Position numbers and translations under genes: made by a program
Part shown: positions 1-6,493 of the stretch, in pieces
How positions within the stretch are numbered: the first letter of the stretch is position 1
Layout of the letters: each line of letters opens with the position of its first letter
The notes under the pieces: model-generated
What the model saw: the letters and a program-made list of their open reading frames with translations, nothing else
Database searches by the model: none
What the model was told of the DNA's origin: nothing
Assembly (NCBI GenBank): GCA_026770595.1
Contig: MU634027.1
Coordinates: forward strand, 1-10,000
DNA from: Ochromonadaceae sp. CCMP2298
Taxonomy: Eukaryota; Sar; Synurophyceae; Ochromonadales; Ochromonadaceae
Direction of reading: 5' to 3'
Length of the DNA: 10,000 nucleotides

Positions 1-1076
1 GTGTCGCGCTTTGCAAAATTGAACGGAGCCACCGACCCAACCAGTTGGTGACTGTTTGCAGCACCAAAGACACGGTATAGCGCGTGCCTTACAATTGAGG
101 GGCTGCTCGTGTCAAGAGGGGTCTGGGGGTAGCTCACCGATCCGACATACATGCTGACCGCGCGGATGTTGGGATTAATTGACCCGTCAATGCCCGTGTG
201 TGGGTCGTGGGATGATGATGCCCTCATCAGGATCTTCTTGCACGACTGTGCCCGCGCCAAGACGTTCAGATCGACGGAGCCCTATGTGTTGACCGGAAGT
301 TGCATGGAACTGTAAAGCCATGTCGACGTCTTCAGGCTCAGGGGGGCCGAGGTAATTGTGTTGAAGTACGAGAGGTCTGCGGTTTCAAGGAGGTCGTACT
401 GGAATGTCAAACGGTCAAGCACGAAGGAGACAGGAGCGGTTCCGCCTAAACTAGTTATCCTACCGATTATGTCGGCTATGGTCAGAGTAATCTCGATCTC
501 GCTCGTTGCCGGAATCGCGCTCCCGAGATCGGCAAGGAAGCCCACGAGAGGAATTGATATGGTAAGGACCTTGTTGTTTCCGGGTAGATCGAAACCGTTG
601 AAGACGTGACCGGTTGTTATACCTGATGCATCGCGATCGGTACCCCAGATCATGGCCTTTACGTTCATTTCGGCATTTGAAGAACATGCCTCGGTAAGGG
701 CTTGGAAAATTAGCGCGGGCTGACTTATATTTTCAACCTGCGTGCCACCTATAGACACCGCCAGTGTCTCAAAACAGCCATACCCATTCGGAGTGAGAGC
801 ATAGGATTCCGTCGGAACTGAAGTCCCATTCACATTACCCGCGTTTGCGTTATTGCCTCCAGCAACCGTCAACCGCGCCGAAATCGACCCCTGAGAGAAT
901 TCGTCCCATCCCCGGTAACTTGGACACACAAATCTGCAGACCTGGCCCTGTGCCGTAAACACCGAAGTACCGTCCGGAGTCAGGGTCATCTGCGTCCTCT
1001 TCATCGCGGGCAGGGTCGATAACTCTGGGTAAGAGAGCTCGGTGGGTAGGGTCTGGTTTATCTCGGGGTTAAACAT
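1..1076 (-). CDS. Major capsid protein, double jelly-roll type, partial, with in-frame TAG
   Basis: Probable structural subunit of an icosahedral capsid. It starts at ATG 1076 (the frame is open further upstream, but only to a TTG) and runs off the left edge after 358 codons including a TAG. Residues 44-70 (GQVCRFVCPS, then an ISARL strand) and 101-130 (CFETLAVSIGGTQVENISQP) match the first jelly-roll pattern of polinton-like, virophage and small nucleocytovirus capsids. Residues 170-201 (LTISIPLVGF, then EIEITLTI) match its closing strands. Codon 265 is TAG (282-284). Beyond it the same frame continues with capsid-like sequence, including IRAVSMYVGSVSYPQTPL at 304-321, the strand plus 'YP..P' turn seen in the second jelly roll. 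Family assignment is by pattern only. The TAG may be a sense codon, a nonsense mutation or an error. A 44-nt AT-rich gap separates it from the VLTF3-like gene upstream. Confidence 0.7.
282..284 (-). other. In-frame TAG inside the capsid gene
   Basis: The TAG follows LPVNT (residues 260-264) and is followed by GSVDLNVLARAQ in the same frame, with no further stop for 93 codons to the window edge. No plausible intron removes it: the only GT close upstream would give a 12-nt intron. If decoded, Gln or Leu would fit the context; the sequence does not decide which. Confidence 0.85.
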
Positions 1077-1120
1077 TTTTGGACAAGTGGTGGTGACAAC
1101 GAGCAAGTTGTTATTATTTG
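1077..1120 (-). promoter_or_regulatory. AT-rich spacer before the capsid gene
   Basis: These 44 nt between the VLTF3-like stop codon and the capsid ATG are noticeably AT-rich, beginning with a run of AAATAATAACAA on the minus strand. An AT-rich late promoter would be expected here for a viral capsid gene. No specific motif is recognised. Confidence 0.3.
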
Positions 1121-1573
1121 TTACAAAACATAATCGCTCAGAAAGAAGTCCCAAATAATTGAGAAGTTTGTCAAAATCCGCGGTGTCTTGAGCTCATCGG
1201 GCACGGGGATTTTCAGAACATCGATAAGGATGCGATTAGCAAGGAAGCTGTTGGGCAAGATGTACTTTCTCTTGACAAAGGGGCGGATCTTACTGACAAA
1301 GCACGCGGCAAATTCTCGATACACGCGCACCGCTCTATAGATATCGTCCTGTGATAGATTGGTTCCTCGCAAGTGGCGGAGAAAGAAGAGCGACCGGTCG
1401 TACCCCGTTGATACGAGCGGGGCATGGTGAGGCTGCGTCCGGGGGGGTTCCGAGACGAGTTGACCCCGACGCAGCTGGAGCCCGCATGAGGTACAGATTA
1501 GGGAACCTTCGTAATACGCATTGGTTTCGGCATCGAGTTCGTCGTGGTTGCACATGATATCTCTTTTAAGCAT
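1121..1573 (-). CDS. VLTF3-like late transcription factor with zinc ribbon
   Basis: A 150-residue protein. The N-terminus carries a zinc-ribbon-like set C8-x-H10 ... C27-x2-C30 (ICTSCGLQL), as in TFIIB-like and VLTF3-like proteins. The C-terminal two thirds is helical; YDRSLFFLRHL (58-68), KRKYILPNSFLANRILIDVL (101-120) and NFSIIWDFFL (136-145) resemble the poxvirus A2/VLTF3 core ('RKNFL.Y.yvL.kl.eLl'). VLTF3 proteins drive late viral transcription, including capsid genes, which fits its place directly upstream of the MCP. The ATG at 1573 overlaps the preceding ORF by 8 nt; a second ATG lies six codons in and just precedes the CNHDE motif. It ends in TAA. It is shorter than poxvirus VLTF3 (about 220 residues). 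Another TFIIB-like zinc protein is possible. Confidence 0.6.
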   Translation of the reverse strand: MLKRDIMCNHDELDAETNAYYEGSLICTSCGLQLRRGQLVSEPPRTQPHHAPLVSTGYDRSLFFLRHLRGTNLSQDDIYRAVRVYREFAACFVSKIRPFVKRKYILPNSFLANRILIDVLKIPVPDELKTPRILTNFSIIWDFFLSDYVL

Positions 1574-1778
1574 CGTGAGATATTCTTAAGTAGTAACCCA
1601 TTTCCTCAAGATTGTGAAACACCTCGGCGAGGGTCAGGTCGGGGTCTATCGGGATCGACTCTTCTGCGCTCAATTGTCTAATCAAGTGCCAAAACATCTG
1701 ATCAAGCGCCTCAAGAGTCACAGTAAAGTTGCAATCAGGAGAGGCACTGCGTATCTCCATAGAGTTCATCTGTGCCAT
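1566..1778 (-). CDS. Small acidic hypothetical protein
   Basis: A 70-residue ORF from ATG 1778; the frame is open upstream only to a TTG at 1817. It ends in TAA within the start of the VLTF3-like gene (8-nt overlap, TAA inside GATGCTTAA), typical of compact viral gene blocks. The sequence is acidic and largely helical (TLEALDQMFWHLIRQL, then DLTLAEVFHNLEEMGYYL), with no signal peptide, membrane segment or zinc motif. The family is not recognised. Co-orientation and overlap with VLTF3 and MCP suggest one transcription unit and perhaps a virion or transcription-related role, but this is context only. Confidence 0.5.
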   Translation of the reverse strand: MAQMNSMEIRSASPDCNFTVTLEALDQMFWHLIRQLSAEESIPIDPDLTLAEVFHNLEEMGYYLRISHDA

Positions 1779-1921
1779 GACAAGGACAGAATGAACTAGA
1801 GACGTTAGACTGATCAACGGTTATCCCAAGGCAGATGTGTCGGCGCCGACTGCATCGTGTACGTGCTGTGAGCGCACGCAACAGAAGAAACTACTGGGCA
1901 TCGTCCCGTCAGTCTTGTTCT

Positions 1922-1927
1922 TTTATT
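1922..1927 (-). terminator. AATAAA polyadenylation signal
   Basis: A canonical AATAAA lies on the minus strand 55 nt after the TAG that closes the Ala-rich tail ORF and 13 nt after the next in-frame TAG (1940-1942). This is where the 3' end of the helicase/tail transcript is expected. It is eukaryote-style, consistent with spliced messages from the same unit. Confidence 0.5.
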
Positions 1928-1981
1928 CATGTGGGGAACCTACAGCGGCACCCGTGGCGGCACATCCACAATGTCTCCGGA

Positions 1982-2530
1982 CTAGATGAAGGACCCATAG
2001 TCGCGACTGCAGTCATTCCCGGGGATCCCCTCTTCCGTCGACGGCGTCTCCGGAAGAGCCAGGGCAGCCGCGGCGATCGCGATGGCCTCCACCGCAGCGG
2101 CCGCTGCCGCAAGTGCCTTCTGCGCAACCTTCGTCGCCGCAGCCGCTGCGGCCACGGCCTCCGCAGGCGCTCCTTGCACATTTGCGCGGAGAGTCGCGGC
2201 CGCTGCGGCGGCTGCGCTCCGCGCGGCCTTTTCTCTGAGACGCGGCTCGCAGCGCACTGCGTCGCGGTGAACCCTGCGCAGCTTCTGGAAGATGAATAGC
2301 GGCAGCCCGCGCGCCTCTGCGTCCGTCCTCTCCTGCGCCGCGTGCACTTCGGAGAGCGCGATGTCTGCGTCGTCGTGCGCGTTGCGCTCGACGCGCAAGT
2401 TGTGAACAGACAGACCTTTGGACTTGGCTTCCTGGGCCTCCTGGGCCTGTCGGAGGAGCTCCTTGGTGCGCATCTGCTGCGCCTCGGTCGCCAGCAAGAT
2501 GCCGAAGTGTTCGCGCTCGATCGTGCTCAT
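1982..2530 (-). CDS. Ala-rich coiled-coil tail ORF, separate gene or helicase C-terminus
   Basis: As a separate gene it would start at ATG 2530 and give 182 residues. However, the frame is open without a break from the TAG that ends the helicase (2579-2581), so it may be a C-terminal extension reached through TAG. Residues 1-48 look like a charged coiled coil (TEAQQMRTKELLRQAQEAQE). Residues 100-160 are a chain of poly-Ala tracts broken by charged residues (EKAARSAAAAAAATLRA). It ends at TAG 1982-1984; past that the frame stays open for 13 codons (GDIVDVPPRVPL) to another TAG at 1940-1942, then to TGA at 1814-1816. The family is not recognised. The tracts are (GCN)n low-complexity DNA, so evidence for selection on the frame is moderate. 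Confidence 0.45.
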   Translation of the reverse strand: MSTIEREHFGILLATEAQQMRTKELLRQAQEAQEAKSKGLSVHNLRVERNAHDDADIALSEVHAAQERTDAEARGLPLFIFQKLRRVHRDAVRCEPRLREKAARSAAAAAAATLRANVQGAPAEAVAAAAAATKVAQKALAAAAAAVEAIAIAAAALALPETPSTEEGIPGNDCSRDYGSFI

Positions 2531-2578
2531 GCGCTCGTGGGCGCCGCCGTCGCCGTCGCCGTGCCCCGCGAGGGCCAC

Positions 2579-4349
2579 CTACTGCGCGTAGAGCTCCTCG
2601 AAGAACAACAGCGTCCCCGAAATTGCGCTGATATGGTTCTGCTCCGTGGTCTTCTCGTTCAGCGCGCGCTCCAGCTGCACCATCTTTGTGGGGTGCACCG
2701 TGTGCCGGATGGCATCGAAACTGCCCGCCACCACCAGTCTGCGCACGTGAATCCGGTCGGCCAGCTGGCTGCGGCGGTTCAAGCGGCCCACGGCCTGCAG
2801 CTCTGTCTGCGGGTTCCAGTTGGTGTCCAGGAAGATGGCGTGATGCGCATTTTCCAGGTTGAGCCCCACCCCGCAGGCGGTCTTGGAGGCCAACAGGATC
2901 AGCGAGGCGCCGCTCTTGAAGCGGTGTACCTGGAGCTCGCGCGCCTTCTGGGACATTGAGCCCGTGATGAGCGAGTGCGGGAGATGCGCGTCTGCCAGCC
3001 GCTGCGCCATCACGTGCAGCGGCACCACGAACTCAGAGAAGACGATCACCAGCTCCCGCTGCTCGAGCAGCTCCGTGGCGAAGCGCAGACAGGCCGCGAG
3101 CTTGGAGGTCAGCGGCGCGTCGCGGAACACCTGCTACTTCTCCCCGCCGGCCGCCTTCACCCGCGCCAGCTCGGTAGTCACCTCTTGCTGCGCGCAGTAG
3201 GTGCCCGCCAGTCGCACTCTGTTCAGCGCTACGGTGTAGTCCCGGCTGGCGGCCACGAAGGCGGTGGAGAAGTGATGCGCCGGGATCTTGGCCGCGATGT
3301 TCATCTGCGTCTGGAACTTGAGGACCTTGGGCTTCAGGTCCGCCAGCGCGACCCGGTACGCCACCCTGCACGAGGATTCGACAGACAGACAGAGTCAGAC
3401 AGAGACAGGCAGCGTGTGTGTGTGTGTGGGGGGGGGGTACAGTGGCGGCGGGGTAACGTACAACTCGAACTCCTCCAGACACGAAGGTCTCGGTCTCGAC
3501 GACGGGCACGTCGCGGATGCGCATGGCCTCCTTCGTGCGCGTGATCACGTACTCCAACGCCATGGCCTCTACTCCGCGCGCGAACACCGTGGACCCGGGC
3601 TCCACCAGCTGGACGAGGGCCTGCAGGTCGTCGCCCGCGCGGCTGCCTGCACAGGGTGTGGCGGTGAGTCCGATCTTGGGCTGCGGGAAGCTCGCGATGG
3701 CTTCGTAGGTCTTGCTGCTGCGGTTGCGCCATTTGTGGATCTCGTCGACCACCACGCAGTCCCACGCGACCTGTCGCAGAGAGTGCGCGTCCAGGATGAG
3801 GACGCCGGGCGTGGTGAGCACGATGCGGCAGTGCTGCCCGCCGAGGAGGATCTCCGCCAGCTCCCTGGTGCGATTGGAGCCTTGGTACAGCAACAGGCTG
3901 GTGCCAGAGAGAGCAAGAGCCTGCACTTCGTCGCGCCACTGGTAGAGGATGCTCAGCGGGCAACAGACGAGCGTCAGCGCGCACCCCCCGTGCATCACCG
4001 CCCAGAGGGCGGTGCGTGTCTTGCCTGCGCCGACTGCGGGGGGGGGCACCACAGGACGAGAGAGGGGGGGCACCACAGATAGACGTTAGACGGCGAAGCG
4101 GACGGCGGCGGTGGACAACAAAGCACCTGGAAGTGCCAATATGCTGCCTCTCCCCTCCGCGCGCCGCTTGCTCAGCAGCGTCGCCAGGTCTCTCTGGTTC
4201 TGGTCAACGAGGGTCTCGTCCAAGCGCAGCTCCGCGCGATCTGAAAAGCGCCGAAGTCCCGACTTCCGCTGCTTTTGCTCCGCACCGCCCTGCGCACTGC
4301 TCGTGCGTGCCACGTCTTCGGCAGGGGTGGCGCCGCGGTCGTCATTCAT
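2579..4349 (-). CDS. SNF2/D11-type superfamily 2 helicase, three exons, internal TAG
   Basis: DNA-dependent ATPase of the SNF2/NPH-I class, used in viruses for transcription or chromatin/DNA remodelling. Proposed exons are 4127-4349, 3462-4033 and 2579-3365. Exon 1 holds the Q-motif-like NQRDLATLLS and ends in SILALP. The junction with exon 2 completes Walker A (GAGKT, residues 76-80). DEIH lies at 171-174 (CVVVDEIHKW) and TATP at 198-201. Exon 3 holds lobe 2: VIVFSEF, ITGSMSQKARELQVHRF, ASKTACGVGLNL, and motif VI QAVGRLNRRSQ at 2765-2797. Oddities: TAG at 3134-3136 between the lobes; terminal TAG at 2579-2581 followed by an in-frame tail; and an apparent extra base near 3487-3492, needed to join exon 2 to exon 3 at the GTACGT donor. 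The start is uncertain: ATG 4349 is the nearest upstream ATG giving a full N-terminus; one at 4523 is possible. Function is secure; exon structure is inferred. Confidence 0.8.
3134..3136 (-). other. In-frame TAG between the two helicase lobes
   Basis: The frame reads KAAGGEK, then TAG, then QVFRDAPLTSKL. Lobe 2 motifs follow in the same frame, so a functional helicase needs this codon decoded or removed. A 51-nt in-frame intron ending at TAGCAG would remove it, but it lacks the pyrimidine tract seen in the two likely introns and is about half their length. Confidence 0.8.
3366..3461 (-). other. Probable spliceosomal intron 2 of the helicase
   Basis: A 96-nt segment begins GTACGT and ends TCGTGCAG on the minus strand. 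Inside it are a 10-C run and a (CA)7 microsatellite (3414-3437) and a pyrimidine-rich stretch of CTGTCT repeats before the acceptor. The translation across it is low complexity (PPPHTHTHAA) and interrupts helicase homology. The donor is strong, but the join is in frame only if exon 2 carries one extra base; a weaker donor (GTCTGG, about 3488) would join in frame without any change. Confidence 0.65.
4034..4126 (-). other. Probable spliceosomal intron 1 of the helicase
   Basis: A 93-nt segment with donor CCAG/GTGCTT, a C-rich tract (TGTGGTGCCCCCC occurs twice) and acceptor CCCCCGCAG. It contains an in-frame TAA. Removing it joins exon 1 (ends SILALP) to exon 2 in frame and completes the Walker A loop GAGKT, the best evidence that it is a real intron. 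Confidence 0.8.
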
Positions 4350-4535
4350 GTGACCAGACAACGGCACTGGGCGAGGACAAGTGCGCCTGATGGAGACGGC
4401 TGCACCGGTGCTACTCGAGTGTGGCGAGTGTGTTGCGCGGTGATGCGCGGTGCCACAATAAAAACATCCTTCCCCCGTTGGTACTTCTTTCCTGTCTCCT
4501 GTGTCACAGAATCTGAACGACACACGCTGGGAAAG

Positions 4536-4559
4536 CCCCGCGTTTGCCGTTGAGCGGGG
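4536..4559. repeat. Inverted repeat, 6-bp GC stem
   Basis: CCCCGC (4536-4541) and GCGGGG (4554-4559) are perfect complements around a 12-nt loop, forming a strong short hairpin in the helicase upstream region. It lies 6 nt from the next inverted repeat. A terminator or regulatory hairpin is possible. Confidence 0.4.
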
Positions 4560-4565
4560 AGCGCG

Positions 4566-4585
4566 TTGTCATTTGGAATTGACAA
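4566..4585. repeat. Inverted repeat TTGTCA-N8-TGACAA
   Basis: Perfect 6-bp arms separated by 8 nt in AT-rich DNA, the typical layout of a dimeric DNA-binding protein site. It is about 220 nt upstream of the proposed helicase start. No known regulator is assigned. Confidence 0.35.
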
Positions 4586-4773
4586 AAAGTAAAGCTGATG
4601 AGTGAGTGACTGATGATCTGTCCTTACACATTTTAAGGGTTCAATCAAATTTTCTATCTCAACTCTCTCGCCGGAGAGCCGACTTGCCCGAGAAAAACAC
4701 TGAGGCAGGTCCGGGCGAAGACGTGATACGTGCACATCAAGATAGTGCATGGTGTCAGCCCCGCGCCTCTCCT

Positions 4774-5106
4774 GGATCCCGTGAGTGGGTCCAGCAAAAG
4801 AGAGAGAGAGAGAGAGAGTCAGAGTGTATCCCAGCGGGGGAGGCTTACACGAGGAGATGCTCCGGGGTGCGCCGGCAGTCGACAAGTGTCAGCGCGTCTC
4901 TCGTTGCCGGTGTGTGGAGGTGTGAGAAAGGACGAGGATCCCTGGGATCCCGTGAGTGGGTCCAGCAAAAGAGAGAGAGAGAGAGAGACAAAGTGTATCC
5001 CAACAGCGGGGGAGGCTTACACAAAGAAATGCTCCGGGGTGAGCCGGCAGTCGACACGTGTCAGCGCGTCTCTCGGTGCCGGTGTGTGGAGGTGTGAGAA
5101 AGGACG
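4774..5106. repeat. Tandem duplication, 171-bp period, two diverged copies
   Basis: Copy 1 (4774-4944) and copy 2 (4945-about 5106) share, in order: a GGATCCC-GTGAGT-GGGTCC hairpin, an (AG)n microsatellite (4799-4818 and 4971-4988), a GGGGGAGGCTTACAC segment, CTCCGGGGTG, a CAGTCGACA segment, and GTGTGGAGGTGTGAGAAAGGACG. They differ at scattered positions and by small indels. Read on the minus strand, both copies encode a 29-codon stretch beginning RPFSHLHTPA and ending in TAA. In copy 2 this stretch is the C-terminus of the ARM-repeat ORF. Confidence 0.85.
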
Positions 5107-6291
5107 GGCAGCGACGAGCTCCTTGTTGATTATTTCCGCAGTCTCCGCCCCCGTGCAGAGAAAAAACAATGTCCGCGCTGCCGCCATTCTGTGCTCGTCG
5201 ATCTCACCGTCTCGCATGAGCGCAACCAGGGCCGTGACCGCGCCTGACCGGAGGACATCTTCCCCGACGTGGGGAGCAATGTTGCCCAGCAAGGTGGCCG
5301 CCGCCGCTTTCGCGAAGGAGCTTCCGTGGCGGAGCAGAGAGAGCAGCCTATCTACCGCGCCTTCATCTCGCGCGATGGCGCTCTGTGTGACATGCGCCTG
5401 GTGCGACAAGTTCCCCAGCGCCTCGGCGGCCGCCGTCATGGCCTCCACCCCCCCGCTTCGCAATAGAGAGAGCAGCAGTACCACGGCCTCGGCGTTGAGG
5501 ATGACGGCTCTGGATTGATCACACTGGGCCATGTTGCACAGGGCGCGCGCGGCCCAGATCTTCGGTTGGAGCTCTCCCGCTCGCAGCACAGTGCACATAG
5601 CCGACACAGCGCCGGAGTGAGTGATGTAGCCGAGAAGAGCACCTGGACTGCCGCAGTCGCCAGTGCTGAAGGCGAGGGCGGTCAGGGCCATGGAGACCGC
5701 GATGTCCACCTCGCTGCTGAATGTTTCTGTCGTCTCGTCGCACTGGGAGACGCATGGTCGCTGGATGTCGCCCAGGAGACAGAGAAGCGACGTCACGGCA
5801 CCCGCCTCTGCAAGTGCGATTCGGTTCTCGAGTGAAGCGGCGGCCAAGTCGCGCAACGCTCCGGCGACCACGACGGCTATCGCCGGGTTCACCCTTTCGA
5901 CCAGCAGCGTGAGCATGTTGGGCACGGCGCACATGATGTCCGGGTGGTGCGCACTGGCCAAGTCGCCGAGGACTCTTGCGCACGCGAGTTGTGCCGCGGG
6001 CGTACCTTCGCGCAAGAGGGCGACAAGGAGAGGCACGCCTCCCGCTGACACAATCGCACAGCAATTGTCAGAAAACAAGGTCAGCTGGGCCAGCGCAGTG
6101 ACAGCGGCGAGCTGGTCAAGTGCAGAGCTGGCCGAGTTGCCCAGCACGGCGATCTGGAAGTCCACCCAGGCGTCGCGAACGGCGAAAAAGTCACGATGCG
6201 CGGCGCACAGCCGCTTCGTCGGAGTCGCGCGCCGCTGTGTCGGTGCGGCTTTGACGGAAGATAAGCGTGCAAGTGCGCCCGTGCAGACCAT
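5017..6291 (-). CDS. Armadillo-repeat protein
   Basis: A 424-residue all-helical protein built of about eight ARM repeats, a eukaryotic protein-interaction solenoid. Repeat signatures include AGGVPLLVALLREG, EAGAVTSLLCLLGD, HSGAVSAMCTVLRAGE followed by AARALCNMAQ, AEAVVLLLSLLRSGG followed by AAEALGNLSHQ, EGAVDRLLSLLRHG followed by AATLLGNIAPH, and SGAVTALVALMRDGE. The ATG at 6291 has a purine at -3 and G at +4. The first 45 residues are basic and non-repetitive. The last 29 residues (from RPFSHLHT) leave the ARM pattern and are encoded by copy 2 of the 171-bp duplication, so the native C-terminus may be a spliced or recently acquired tail. It ends in TAA. No signal peptide or membrane segment is seen. 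Partner and pathway are unknown. It is divergent from the WD40 gene across 202 bp. Confidence 0.85.
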   Translation of the reverse strand: MVCTGALARLSSVKAAPTQRRATPTKRLCAAHRDFFAVRDAWVDFQIAVLGNSASSALDQLAAVTALAQLTLFSDNCCAIVSAGGVPLLVALLREGTPAAQLACARVLGDLASAHHPDIMCAVPNMLTLLVERVNPAIAVVVAGALRDLAAASLENRIALAEAGAVTSLLCLLGDIQRPCVSQCDETTETFSSEVDIAVSMALTALAFSTGDCGSPGALLGYITHSGAVSAMCTVLRAGELQPKIWAARALCNMAQCDQSRAVILNAEAVVLLLSLLRSGGVEAMTAAAEALGNLSHQAHVTQSAIARDEGAVDRLLSLLRHGSSFAKAAAATLLGNIAPHVGEDVLRSGAVTALVALMRDGEIDEHRMAAARTLFFLCTGAETAEIINKELVAARPFSHLHTPAPRDALTRVDCRLTPEHFFV

Positions 6292-6493
6292 TGCTTCTTT
6301 TTTTTGAAGAAATGAAATGTGCGGAAGATGTGGCCGAGCACCGGGTGCGTGTGCTTGTGCTGCTCGAAAAAAGCGGATTCCGGGATTGCCCCCGTCGGGA
6401 TCGGGATGTGGTGGTCAAACTTTTTGTGAATCGCCGACTTTGTGGCTGCTGCGTGCTCGATTAATACCTGGCCTGGCCACCACATCCATTGAA
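6292..6493. promoter_or_regulatory. Divergent promoter region between the ARM and WD40 genes
   Basis: The 202 bp between two outward-facing starts must hold both promoters unless a larger transcript crosses it. It contains a run of eight T residues next to the ARM start, and AT-rich patches near 6300-6320 and 6415-6465. An open plus-strand frame (from 6317) continues into the WD40 gene but is Cys/Arg/Gly-rich and looks non-coding. No defined motif is recognised. Confidence 0.4.

Larger units (their letters stand above)
4350..5016. other. Gene-poor spacer between the helicase and ARM genes
   Basis: This stretch lies 5' of the helicase and 3' of the ARM-repeat gene. The part from about 4440 to 4740 is AT-richer than its surroundings and holds two adjacent inverted repeats. 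From 4774 on it is the 171-bp tandem duplication. Open frames cross it on both strands, but none shows domain-like sequence. It probably holds the helicase promoter and the ARM gene 3' end. Confidence 0.5.

Noticed and set aside
1077-1154. Upstream extension of the capsid protein to 1154
   Set aside because: It needs a TTG start and overlaps the VLTF3-like gene; ATG 1076 is a normal start giving a sensible N-terminus.
1779-1817. Upstream extension of the small ORF to 1817
   Set aside because: It needs a TTG start; ATG 1778 follows 13 codons later.
2342-2959. Plus-strand open frame of 205 codons
   Set aside because: It lies opposite helicase lobe 2 motifs and has no recognisable domain.
3086-3136. 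A 51-nt intron (GTGACT...TAGCAG) that would remove the helicase TAG in frame
   Set aside because: It is about half the length of the two better introns, purine-rich before the acceptor, and encodes sequence continuous with its surroundings. Kept only as an alternative.
4456-4462. Plus-strand AATAAA
   Set aside because: No plus-strand gene lies upstream of it, so it is probably chance in AT-rich DNA.
4346-4885. Minus-strand open frame of 179 codons between the ARM and helicase genes
   Set aside because: It passes through repeat copy 1 and both inverted repeats, has no domain-like pattern and starts inside low-complexity DNA. An exon in this region cannot be excluded.
4730-5518. Plus-strand open frame of 262 codons across the tandem repeat
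   Set aside because: It translates the microsatellite as repeated Arg-Glu and then runs antisense to the ARM repeats.
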